Source of the DNA: Actinomycetes bacterium
Lineage (GTDB): Bacteria; Actinomycetota; Acidimicrobiia; Acidimicrobiales; RAAP-2
Length of the DNA stretch: 35,558 nucleotides
NCBI GenBank assembly: GCA_021831125.1
Contig: JAKBNI010000014.1
Span: 1-35,558, forward strand
Reading direction: 5' to 3'
Positions 1 through 7,538 of the stretch are shown one piece after another. The position numbers were made by a program, and so were the translations under genes. Below the pieces are notes generated by a model. The model was not told the origin of the DNA. It saw only the letters and a program-made list of their open reading frames with translations, and made no database searches. Position 1 is the first letter of the stretch, and every line of letters starts with the position of its first letter.

Positions 1-255
1 GCGCGGCGCCCGGCGGGCCGCCTGCTCGCGCGCCTCGCGGCGCACCTCGGGCTCGGGGTCTCCGAGGAGGTCGCACCATCGCGCCTCGCCGAGCTGCGCG
101 CGTCGGGCGAGCCCGCGCAGGGCGACGACGCGCTCGCGGGTCGTCCCCGAGGCGAGCGCCCCCTCCAAGCGGGCTCGCGACGCGGCCCCGGTGTCGTGGC
201 CGGCGCGCACGAGCGCCTCCAGGCTGGCCGCTACCGTGTTCGCATCGTCGGACAC
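1..255 (-). CDS. HEAT-repeat protein, N-terminal fragment (runs off left edge)
   Basis: The minus strand stays open for 85 codons from a GTG at 255 to the window edge, so only the N-terminus is present. The translation has alternating amphipathic helices rich in Ala, Leu, Arg and Glu (VSDDANTVAASLEALV at the start, then TTRERVVALRGLARRAQLG and LLGDPEPEVRREAREQA). The phrase D-P-x-P-E-V-R-R-E-A is the classic turn and second helix of a HEAT repeat. HEAT-repeat proteins are generally protein-binding scaffolds; the partner here is unknown. Codons are strongly G/C-ending in this frame. The gene is divergent from the PDZ protease, and the two proposed starts overlap by about 60 bases, so one start is probably further in (a GTG at 210 is an alternative here). 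No ribosome-binding site is evident. Confidence 0.6.
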   Translation of the reverse strand, partial: MSDDANTVAASLEALVRAGHDTGAASRARLEGALASGTTRERVVALRGLARRAQLGEARWCDLLGDPEPEVRREAREQAARRAPR

Positions 256-1386
256 GACCCCATTCCACCACCCGACCGCGTCCGGCGCCGCTGGCGGGTC
301 GCCGCCGGCGCCGTCCTCGTGCTCGTGCTGGCCGCGGTGGTGGCCGCCCGGGTCCCCCTCAACGAGTACGCGCTGACCCCGGGGAACGCCACGCCGGTCG
401 CGCCGCTGGTGACGGTCCGCGGCGTCGCGACGTCCCGGCACCCGGGGGACATCTACCTCACTGACGTCTACCTCCAGCAGCTGAGCGCCCTCACCTGGGT
501 GACCCTGCACCTGTCGAGCCACGTCCAGTTCGTCCCGGGCGACGCCCTCACCCCGCCGGGGGTGCCCACCTCGGAGCTGGCGGCTCAGGGCTACCTCCAG
601 ATGCGCGACGCCCAGCTCGCCGCGGAGGTCGAGGCCTTCCGGACGGTGGGCTGGCGTGTCCCGGCCACCCGGGTCGGCGCCACCCTCACCGGGGTCGTGG
701 TCCCCTCGCCGGCGTCGCGCGCGGGGCTCGCGGTCGGCGACGTCGTGACCGCCGTTGGCGCAAAGCGGGTCGTGGACGGGTGCGGGCTGGTCGCGGCGCT
801 CCACGCCCTCGCCCCGGGCAGCGTCGTGCGTCTCTCGGTGCGCCCGGTGCGCATCTCCGCGACGGGAGTCCTCTCGTGGCGACCGGTGCGCCGGGTCAGC
901 GTCACCACCGCCACGCCTCCCGCGGGGATCGCGCCGAGTGGCTGTCCCGGTGTGTCGGGGCCTGATCGCTCGTTCCTCGGGGTGGCGCTCGAGGACGACG
1001 TCGCCTATCGCCTCCCGGCGAGCGTGCGCATCGACACGGCCAACATCGGCGGCCCCTCGGCCGGGCTCGCCATGACCCTGACCCTCGTCGACCTGCTGAG
1101 CCGCCAGTCGATCACCGGGGGCCGCGACGTCGCCGCGACGGGCACCATGGCCGTCGGCGGCGCGGTCGGCCCGGTGGGCGGGGTGGCCGAGAAGGCGGTC
1201 GCGGTCGAACGCGCGGGCGCGAGCGTGTTCATCGTGCCACGCTCGGAGGTGGGCGCGGCACGCTCGGGCGCGCCCGGCCTGCGGGTCGTTGGGGTCACGT
1301 CGCTCGCCCAGGCGCTGGCCGACCTGCGCTCCCTCGGCGGTGCCGTCCCGGACCCCCTCAGCGCGCCCCCGGCGGCGGCCGGCTAA
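196..1386 (+). CDS. PDZ-domain / Lon-like S16 serine protease (YlbL family)
   Basis: This is a membrane-anchored protease of the YlbL type. After a short basic N-terminus (RVRRRWR) there is one transmembrane helix (about residues 36-52). A PDZ domain follows around 155-235 (GVVVPSPASRAGLAVGDVVTAVG), then a C-terminal Lon-type S16 domain. The catalytic dyad is visible: Ser288 in GGPSAGLAM and Lys333 in VAEKAVAVERAGA. Family members are thought to cleave membrane or envelope substrates; the substrate here is unknown. The GTG at 196 is the only normal start codon before the membrane segment, but the frame is open upstream to the window edge and overlaps the divergent HEAT gene, so the start is uncertain. 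Length (396 aa) is somewhat above the usual 340-360 aa. The DivIVA-domain gene follows in the same direction after about 40 bases. Confidence 0.85.
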   Translation: MAGAHERLQAGRYRVRIVGHDPIPPPDRVRRRWRVAAGAVLVLVLAAVVAARVPLNEYALTPGNATPVAPLVTVRGVATSRHPGDIYLTDVYLQQLSALTWVTLHLSSHVQFVPGDALTPPGVPTSELAAQGYLQMRDAQLAAEVEAFRTVGWRVPATRVGATLTGVVVPSPASRAGLAVGDVVTAVGAKRVVDGCGLVAALHALAPGSVVRLSVRPVRISATGVLSWRPVRRVSVTTATPPAGIAPSGCPGVSGPDRSFLGVALEDDVAYRLPASVRIDTANIGGPSAGLAMTLTLVDLLSRQSITGGRDVAATGTMAVGGAVGPVGGVAEKAVAVERAGASVFIVPRSEVGAARSGAPGLRVVGVTSLAQALADLRSLGGAVPDPLSAPPAAAG

Positions 1387-1412
1387 GGCCCCGGCGACGA
1401 GGTCGGACGCCG

Positions 1413-1418
1413 TAGGCT
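1413..1418 (+). promoter_or_regulatory. Possible -10 element (TAGGCT) for the DivIVA-domain gene
   Basis: TAGGCT fits the actinobacterial TANNNT -10 pattern and ends 7 bases before the ATG at 1426, so transcription would begin at or next to the start codon. A GAGGG directly abuts the ATG but is too close to be a normal ribosome-binding site. The same geometry recurs at other genes in this window. Confidence 0.4.
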
Positions 1419-1425
1419 CTGAGGG

Positions 1426-3165
1426 ATGGACGATCGGCGCATCCACTCCTCCAATCGCCTGACGTCCGCCGATCTCGCCCGGGCGACCTTCAACGTCGTG
1501 CGCAAGGGCGGCTACGACCCCAACGAGGTGCGCATGCACCTCGAGGCGGCGGCCCGCGAGATGGCCCACCTCGAGAGCCGGGTGCGCGAGCTCCACGAGC
1601 AGGTCGCCGAGGCCCGCCGCCAGGCGGCCAACCCGGTCCTCGACGAGGCGACCCTCGCCGCGGCCCTCGGCGCCCAGAGCGCCGCTATCCTGCGATCGGC
1701 CCACGAGGAGGCCGGACGGGTCACCGCCGAGGCCCAGGAGCGCGCCGCCCAGATCTTCTCCGACAGCCAGTCGCGCGGCGCCGCCTACCTCGTGGAGGCC
1801 CAGGAGCGCGCCGCCGCCCTCGTCACCGAGGCCGAGAACACCGCGGCCCAGGTCGACCACGACGCCCGCCTGGCGGCCGAACGGCTCATCGAGTCGGCGA
1901 AGGTCAACGGCGAGGCCTTGGTCGAGCGGGCCCGCGAGCAGGGTCGCGCGATCGTCGAACAGGCGACCGGTGCGCGCCGGACGGTGCTGAACGACCTCGC
2001 CGTGAAGCGCAAGGCGTTGCACCTGCAGATCGAGCAACTGCGCGCCGCGCGCGACTCGCTGAACGGCTTCATCGCCTCGGTGCGCCAGCGCGTCGACGAC
2101 GTGCTGGCCGAGGTCGCGACCTCCGACGAGGCGGCGCGCGCCGCCGCCGCCGAGGCCCTGCGCCAGTCGGCCCCCGCGCCCGAGCCGTCCGAGGAGGAGC
2201 TCCTCGCCGGGACCCCGCTGCGCGAGGTGCCCGAGGTCGTCGCCGCGCCCCTCGAGGCGCCCGCTCAGGGCGTCGCGCCGCGAGCGCCCGGGGGAGCACC
2301 CCCGACCGAGGAGACGCCCCGGACCCGTCGTCGCCCGCGCGCCGAGTCGGCCGAGGGACCGACCCCCGCCGCGACGCCGGCCGCCGCGGGGGATGAGGAG
2401 GGCGAGGGGATGTCGGGCACCGACGTCGTCAACGAGATCTTCGCCCGTCTGCGCAAGGCCACGCTCGAAGAGCGCGGGGCCAGCGCGCCGCCCCCCCGGC
2501 GCGCCGCGTCCCGGCGGGTCGAGACCCCCGACGACGAGCTCTTCCACCGCCGCGACGCCGCCCTCGCCGAGGCCCTCGCGGTCCTCACCCGGAGGGTCAA
2601 GCGGGCGCTCCAGGACGACCAGAACGTGATGCTCGAGCGGCTGCGCGAGGTGACCGGGATGATCACCACCGAGCTCGAGGACGAGCGGGTGCAGCGCTCG
2701 CGCTACGCCGACGCCGCCTACGAGGCGCTGGCTCACGCGGCGGCGGCCGGGGTGGCGTTCGCCCGAGGATCCGGGGCGGCCCACGAGGCTCTCGTCGACC
2801 GCGAGACGCTCGAGGAGTGCGCGGGCGACCTCGCGGTAACCGTGGTCGTCGCGCTGCGCAAGCGCATCCTCTCCGAGGGCGCGGGCGACGGCGCCGAGCG
2901 GGCCAACGCGGCCTACCGGGAGTGGCGCGGCGCGCGCGTCGAGCGGCTCTGCGCGGACCTGGCGCGTCGGGCGTTCAACGCGGGTGTGGTCGCGGCGAGC
3001 GACGGCGCGCCGCTGCGCTTCGCGGTGGCCCCGGGCGACCCGCCGTGCGACCTGTGCGCGCGCGACGCCGAGGCCCGTGACCACCGCGCGGGCGAGAAGT
3101 TCCCCAGCGGGTCGCTATACCCCCCGCTGCACGCGGGCTGCGCCTGCGCCGTCGTCCCGGCCTAG
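1426..3165 (+). CDS. DivIVA-domain coiled-coil protein with MuF-like C-terminus
   Basis: This 579 aa protein starts with a DivIVA-like segment (SADLARATFNVVRKGGYDP then NEVRMHLE, residues 13-40). A long Ala/Glu/Arg-rich coiled coil follows to about residue 250, then a Pro-rich acidic linker (about 250-340). The C-terminal half is helical and ends in a Cys/His cluster: Cys541-x2-Cys544, then SGSLYPPLH with His569, then Cys572-x-Cys574. That ending resembles the C-terminus of phage Mu F-like head morphogenesis proteins. DivIVA proteins bind curved membrane and organise pole or septum growth, so a scaffold role is likely. The C-terminal motif suggests metal binding, but its function is inferred only. 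I see no phage genes nearby, so this looks like a chromosomal fusion. Calling it a general coiled-coil protein would be the safe alternative. Confidence 0.7.
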   Translation: MDDRRIHSSNRLTSADLARATFNVVRKGGYDPNEVRMHLEAAAREMAHLESRVRELHEQVAEARRQAANPVLDEATLAAALGAQSAAILRSAHEEAGRVTAEAQERAAQIFSDSQSRGAAYLVEAQERAAALVTEAENTAAQVDHDARLAAERLIESAKVNGEALVERAREQGRAIVEQATGARRTVLNDLAVKRKALHLQIEQLRAARDSLNGFIASVRQRVDDVLAEVATSDEAARAAAAEALRQSAPAPEPSEEELLAGTPLREVPEVVAAPLEAPAQGVAPRAPGGAPPTEETPRTRRRPRAESAEGPTPAATPAAAGDEEGEGMSGTDVVNEIFARLRKATLEERGASAPPPRRAASRRVETPDDELFHRRDAALAEALAVLTRRVKRALQDDQNVMLERLREVTGMITTELEDERVQRSRYADAAYEALAHAAAAGVAFARGSGAAHEALVDRETLEECAGDLAVTVVVALRKRILSEGAGDGAERANAAYREWRGARVERLCADLARRAFNAGVVAASDGAPLRFAVAPGDPPCDLCARDAEARDHRAGEKFPSGSLYPPLHAGCACAVVPA

Positions 3166-3171
3166 GGCCCG

Positions 3172-3177
3172 TAGGCT
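3172..3177 (+). promoter_or_regulatory. Possible -10 element (TAGGCT), leaderless UPF0182 gene
   Basis: TAGGCT is followed by six bases (CGTCGC) and then the GTG at 3184, with no Shine-Dalgarno sequence. This spacing is what leaderless actinobacterial transcripts show. Confidence 0.45.
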
Positions 3178-3183
3178 CGTCGC

Positions 3184-6102
3184 GTGCGCAGCCCGACCGA
3201 TCTCCCGCCGCGCCCCCGCCGGCTCGGGCGCGTGTCGCGCCGGCTCTGGGTCGGGGTGGGGATCCTGGTGGTGCTGGTCCTCTTCTTCTCCCTGCGCAAC
3301 ATCGCCACCGTGTGGACCAACGAGATGTGGTTCGCCTCGATCGGCCAGACGTCGGTCTTCTCCACGCTCTTTTGGATCCGGGTGGGCCTCGGGCTGACCT
3401 TCGGGGCGATCTTCTTCTTCATCTTGTGGCTGAACCTCCTGCTCACCGACCGCTTCGGGGCCCGGGACCTCACCTTCGAGCCCGAGGACGAGGTGGTGCG
3501 GCGCTTCCAGAACGCGGTGCGGCCCTACGCCAAGCGGATCTACGCGGCGATCGCCCTGGTCTTTGGTCTCGTGGCCGGGCTCAACGCGACGGGCGAGTGG
3601 CAGAACTATCTCCTGTTCGCGCACTCGCGGCCCTTCGCCGCGACCGACCCCCTCTTCCACAAGAACGTCGGCTTCTACGTCTTCACCCTCCCGTTCGTCT
3701 CGTTCTGCGCCACGTGGCTGCTCGTCACTTTGATCGTGACCCTGGTCGTCACGGCGATCTTCCACTTCTTGAACGGGGGTATCCGCGCAGCCAACGTCAC
3801 GCCCCGGGTCTCGCCCCGGGTGAAGGCCCACCTCTCGGTGATCGGCGCCGGGATCGCCGTGATGAAGGCGGTGGGCTACCTGCTCGCCAAGTGGGACCTG
3901 GTGCTCTCGACCAACGGCTTCGCCGAGGGCGCGGGCTACACCGACGTCCACGCCCGCATCCCGGCCCTGACGATCCTCTTCTACCTCTCCCTGGCCGCCG
4001 CGGCGATCCTGCTCTACAACGTCCGCTCGAGGGGCTGGTCCCTGCCCGCGGTGGCGGTCGGGCTGTGGGCCTTCGTGGCCCTGGTGATCGGCGTGCTGTA
4101 CCCGACCTTCCTCCAGGCGCTCAAGGTCAGCCCCAACCAGGAGAACCTCGAGGCCCCCTACATCCAGCGCGACATCACGGCGACCCGGGCGGCCTACGGC
4201 CTCGACGCCGTCGCCTACCACCCCTTCGCGGGAGCCTCGTCGATCACCCCGGCCGAGGTCACGGCCGACCTCGCGACGCTGCGCAACATCCGCCTCTGGG
4301 ACCCGTCGAGCAACATCTCGCTCAACACGGTCACCCGGCGCCAGGCGATGCGCTCGTACTACACCTTCCCGAGCCTGTCGGTGGACCGCTACTTCGTCAA
4401 CGGCAAGCTGACCCCGGTGTTGATCGGCACCCGTCAGATCGACCCGTCGAACCTCCCGAGCCAGGGCTGGGTCAACCAGCACCTCGTCTACACCCACGGG
4501 ATCGGCGTGGCGGTGGTGGCGGCCAACACGGTCGACGCGGCGACCGGCAACCCGATCTTCGAGGTGGGGAACATCCCGCCCACATCGACCGGCGGCCTGC
4601 CCGTGCTCACCGAGCCCGACGTCTACTTCGGACTCGACCAGTCGGGCTGGGTGGTCGCCGACACCAAGCAGCCCGAGCTCGACTACCAGGTGAACACCGG
4701 GGCCAACGCGGGCACCCCCGTCTACACCCACTACCACGGGAGCGGCGGCGTGCCCGTCGGAGGGCTCCTCTCGCGCCTGGCGCTGGCGCTGCGCCTGGGC
4801 AACTTCAACTTCCTGATATCGAACCAGATCACCTCGGACAGCCGGGTCATGTTCGTGCGCGACGTGCGCCAGATGGTCAAGAAGGCGGCGCCCTTCCTCA
4901 GCTTCGACTCCAAGGTCTACCCGGTGATCGCCAACGGCCACGTCGACTTCGTGCTCAACGGGTTCACCACGACCTCGCAGTACCCCTACAGCGAGAACGC
5001 CGACCTGCTCACCCCGACGATCGGGGGCCTGCCGAGCTCGCTCAACTACGTGCGCAACTCCGTGGTGGCCGTCGTCGACTCCTACACGGGGTCGATCCAC
5101 TTCTACGTGATCCATCCGAGCGACCCGATCATCCAGGCGTACCGCTCGGCCTTCCCGACGCTCTTCGAGCCGATGAGCGCGATGCCGGTGACGATTCGCG
5201 ACCACCTGCGCTACCCCTCGGACCTGCTCTCGGTGCAGGCCGCGGTGCTCGGGCGCTACCACATCACCGGGGCCAACTCCTTCTACGCCGCCTCGGACCG
5301 CTGGGAGGTCACCCCCACCACCGGCGCCGGGACCCCGGCGTCGCTCATCTCCTCAACCCAGCTCGTGGCGAGCAACGGGCAGGTCATCGGCACCCAGCTC
5401 TCGCCGATGAGCCCCATCTACCAGGTGGGGGCGCTGCCCAACTCGACCGGCCAGCAGCTGCTCGCGATGCTCGACTTCGTCCCGGCGGGCAACTCCTCGC
5501 GGGTCCAGGGGCTGAGCGCCATCCTCGCCGCCACGAGCGACCCCAACAACTACGGCCGGCTCAACGTCTACGAGACGCCCCGGGGCACGACGGTCACCGG
5601 GCCGCTGCAGGCCGACTCCGAGATCCAGCAGAACTCCAAGGTCAGCTCGATCATCACCCCGCTCGACCAGCACGGATCCCAGGTCCTGCTCGGCAACAAC
5701 CTCACGGTGCCGCTCGACTCGAGCGTGCTCTACATCCGCCCGCTCTACGTGACGAGCACCTCGAACCCGATGCCCGAGCTGCGCTACGTGATCGCCGTGT
5801 TCAACCAGCAGGTCGGCATCGAGCCGAGCCTGGCCGGAGCCCTCGCCGACGTGCTGGGCCCCGCGGCGCGCGCGGTCGGCAGCTCGTCGTCGAGCGGCTC
5901 GGGGGGCTCGTCGACGACGCCCGGTGGCGGGCCCACGACGCCGGCCACGGCGAGCGTGGCGAGCGAACTCCAGCGAGCCGCCACCGCCTACGCCGCGGCC
6001 CAGAGCGCGCTCGCCGCCGGGGACCTCGGGGCCTACCAGCGCGAGGTCGAGGTGATGGACCAGGCCATCCAGGCCGCCCAGAGCGCGCTGGCCAAGGGCT
6101 AG
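3184..6102 (+). CDS. UPF0182 family integral membrane protein
   Basis: This large protein (972 aa, normal for the family) has about seven hydrophobic segments in the first 320 residues, the first at about 18-38 (LWVGVGILVVLVLFFSLRN). The early motif TNEMWFASIGQTSVF is typical of UPF0182. A long soluble region predicted to be extracellular follows (about 330-900), with features such as NLEAPYIQRDITATRAAYGL and IRLWD. A Ser/Gly/Thr-rich linker (about 900-930) leads to a short C-terminal helix. The biochemical function of the family is unknown. The GTG start has no ribosome-binding site but a well placed TAGGCT. Its stop codon lies in a CTAG shared with the stop of the converging FAD oxidase gene, so the two coding regions overlap by a few bases with no room for a terminator. 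Confidence 0.92.
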   Translation: MRSPTDLPPRPRRLGRVSRRLWVGVGILVVLVLFFSLRNIATVWTNEMWFASIGQTSVFSTLFWIRVGLGLTFGAIFFFILWLNLLLTDRFGARDLTFEPEDEVVRRFQNAVRPYAKRIYAAIALVFGLVAGLNATGEWQNYLLFAHSRPFAATDPLFHKNVGFYVFTLPFVSFCATWLLVTLIVTLVVTAIFHFLNGGIRAANVTPRVSPRVKAHLSVIGAGIAVMKAVGYLLAKWDLVLSTNGFAEGAGYTDVHARIPALTILFYLSLAAAAILLYNVRSRGWSLPAVAVGLWAFVALVIGVLYPTFLQALKVSPNQENLEAPYIQRDITATRAAYGLDAVAYHPFAGASSITPAEVTADLATLRNIRLWDPSSNISLNTVTRRQAMRSYYTFPSLSVDRYFVNGKLTPVLIGTRQIDPSNLPSQGWVNQHLVYTHGIGVAVVAANTVDAATGNPIFEVGNIPPTSTGGLPVLTEPDVYFGLDQSGWVVADTKQPELDYQVNTGANAGTPVYTHYHGSGGVPVGGLLSRLALALRLGNFNFLISNQITSDSRVMFVRDVRQMVKKAAPFLSFDSKVYPVIANGHVDFVLNGFTTTSQYPYSENADLLTPTIGGLPSSLNYVRNSVVAVVDSYTGSIHFYVIHPSDPIIQAYRSAFPTLFEPMSAMPVTIRDHLRYPSDLLSVQAAVLGRYHITGANSFYAASDRWEVTPTTGAGTPASLISSTQLVASNGQVIGTQLSPMSPIYQVGALPNSTGQQLLAMLDFVPAGNSSRVQGLSAILAATSDPNNYGRLNVYETPRGTTVTGPLQADSEIQQNSKVSSIITPLDQHGSQVLLGNNLTVPLDSSVLYIRPLYVTSTSNPMPELRYVIAVFNQQVGIEPSLAGALADVLGPAARAVGSSSSSGSGGSSTTPGGGPTTPATASVASELQRAATAYAAAQSALAAGDLGAYQREVEVMDQAIQAAQSALAKG

Positions 6103-7478
6103 CCCCGCCCCAGCCCCGGGCCGAGCAGCCCCTCGGGGTCGAAGGCGGCCTTCACTCGTCGCTGGAGGGCCAGGAGGGCGGGGTCGGTGAGCTCGAGGTA
6201 GGCGGCCCACTTGTCACGTCCGAGCCCGTGCTCGCCGCTGATCGCCCCGCCGAGGGCGATCCCCGCCCGGTAGAGCTCGAGGAGGAGGCGCTCGCGCACC
6301 GCGTCGTCGGGGCAGAAGACCGAGAGGTGGACGTTCCCGTCGCCCACGTGGCCACAGCCGGTCACGAGCGCGTGGTGGTCGGCGGCGATCCCCGCGACCT
6401 GCTCGAGGTAGCGCGCGACGTGGGCCCGGGGGACCACGACGTCGACGATGTCGTTGGCGCCCGCGGCCTTGGCGAACCAGAAGGCCCGCTCGCGCCCGGC
6501 GATCAGGTCCTCGGCGGCGCGCCCGTCGAGAACGAGGGCGTCGAGGGCACCGGCCGCCTCGAGGATCTCGTCGCACGCGGCGAGGTCGTCCTCGAGTTGG
6601 GCGGCCGTGCGGGTCTCGAGGACGAGCACGAGGTAGGCCGCCGTCGCGGCCACGCGCTCGGGCGCGAGCCCGAGGGTGAAGGGGGTCTCGCGCACGAGCA
6701 CGGCCATCGTGAGCGCGTCGATGTACTCGAGCAGCGACGGGGCGAGCCCCGCGCGCAAGAGCCGGGTCACCGCCCCGGTGACGGCGTCGAGGGAGTCGAA
6801 GGGTGCGAGCACGGTCGCGCGCTGCTCGGGACGCGGGGTGAGCCGGACGGTCACCTCGGTCACCAGGGCGAGGGTCCCCTCGCTGCCGATCACGAGCTGG
6901 GTGAGGTCGTAGCCCGAGGAGAGCTTCACCACGGGCGCGCCGGTGCGCACCACGGTGCCGTCGGCGAGGACGAGCTCGAGGGCGAGCACGTGATGACGGG
7001 TGACCCCGTGGCGTACCGCGCGCATGCCGCCCGCGTTGGTGTTGACGTTCCCCCCGAGGGTCGAGGAGGTCTCGCCGGGGGCGACGGGGTAGTGCAGTCC
7101 CAGGGGCGCGAGGTGCTCGTTGAGCTGGGCGAGGGTGACCCCCGCCTCGACGACGGCCACCTGGTTCGCCAGGTCGACCTCGACGATCCGGTCCATCTGG
7201 TCGAAGCAGACGACGAGGGACCCCTCGGCCGGCTCGCTGGCCCCCGACAGTCCCGTGCCGGCCCCGCGCGCCGTGATCCCCACCTGGTGGCGGCGGGCCC
7301 AGCGCACCAGGGCCACGACGTCGTCGCGATCGGTCGGACGCGCGACGGCGTAGGGCTGGGCCCCGCGTGGGTGGAGGCTCTCGTCGTGCAGGTCGCTCGC
7401 CGAGTTCGCCTCCCGGTAGGCGACGGCGATCCCCAGGGCGTCGAGCTCGGCGCGCGCGTGGGGGCCGAGCTCGGGCAC
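6099..7478 (-). CDS. FAD-binding oxidase, GlcD / D-lactate dehydrogenase type
   Basis: This 459 aa flavoprotein has the two domains of the glycolate oxidase GlcD family. The PCMH-type FAD-binding domain spans about residues 40-215, with RGAGTGLSGAS, GETSSTLGGNVNTNAGG and VIGSEGTLALVTEV. The C-terminal oxidase domain contains the metal/substrate motif GCGHVGDGNVHLSVF and the closing motif GAISGEHGLGRDK. Such enzymes oxidise 2-hydroxy acids such as D-lactate, glycolate or D-2-hydroxyglutarate and pass electrons to a membrane acceptor. The exact substrate cannot be read from sequence. No GlcE or GlcF partners are adjacent, which favours a stand-alone D-lactate or 2-hydroxyacid dehydrogenase. The GTG start lies six bases after a TAGGGT -10-like element, so the mRNA may be leaderless. 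Confidence 0.9.
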   Translation of the reverse strand: MPELGPHARAELDALGIAVAYREANSASDLHDESLHPRGAQPYAVARPTDRDDVVALVRWARRHQVGITARGAGTGLSGASEPAEGSLVVCFDQMDRIVEVDLANQVAVVEAGVTLAQLNEHLAPLGLHYPVAPGETSSTLGGNVNTNAGGMRAVRHGVTRHHVLALELVLADGTVVRTGAPVVKLSSGYDLTQLVIGSEGTLALVTEVTVRLTPRPEQRATVLAPFDSLDAVTGAVTRLLRAGLAPSLLEYIDALTMAVLVRETPFTLGLAPERVAATAAYLVLVLETRTAAQLEDDLAACDEILEAAGALDALVLDGRAAEDLIAGRERAFWFAKAAGANDIVDVVVPRAHVARYLEQVAGIAADHHALVTGCGHVGDGNVHLSVFCPDDAVRERLLLELYRAGIALGGAISGEHGLGRDKWAAYLELTDPALLALQRRVKAAFDPEGLLGPGLGRG

Positions 7479-7484
7479 GACCGC

Positions 7485-7490
7485 ACCCTA
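7485..7490 (-). promoter_or_regulatory. Possible -10 element (TAGGGT) for the FAD oxidase gene
   Basis: On the minus strand TAGGGT is followed by GCGGTC and then the GTG at 7478. Five of the six bases of this element lie in one arm of the large terminator hairpin at 7486-7534. Confidence 0.4.
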
Positions 7491-7534
7491 GTGCGTGAGG
7501 CGGGGCCTCAAGGGCCCCGCCTCACGCACTAGGG
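7486..7534 (-). terminator. Perfect 22-bp hairpin, terminator of the secreted-protein gene
   Basis: Bases 7486-7507 and 7513-7534 are exact reverse complements with a 5-base loop (TCAAG). The hairpin starts five bases after the minus-strand stop at 7539, the right place for a terminator of that gene. No T-run follows, as is common for GC-rich actinobacterial terminators. Confidence 0.8.
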
Positions 7535-7538
7535 GTCG

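Noticed and set aside
1426..3165. Prophage remnant suggested by the MuF-like C-terminus
   Set aside because: No portal, terminase, capsid or integrase gene lies nearby and the flanking genes are ordinary chromosomal ones; codon use does not differ from neighbours by eye.
3115..5262. Long minus-strand open frame opposite the UPF0182 gene
   Set aside because: It is rich in His, Arg, Glu, Gly and Val with no domain likeness, the usual shadow of a GC-rich gene; the plus strand encodes a clear UPF0182 protein.
3312..7532. 1406-codon plus-strand open frame spanning two genes
   Set aside because: It runs through UPF0182 in another frame and then antisense to the FAD oxidase; the translation is Arg/Gly/Pro/His-rich without any domain.
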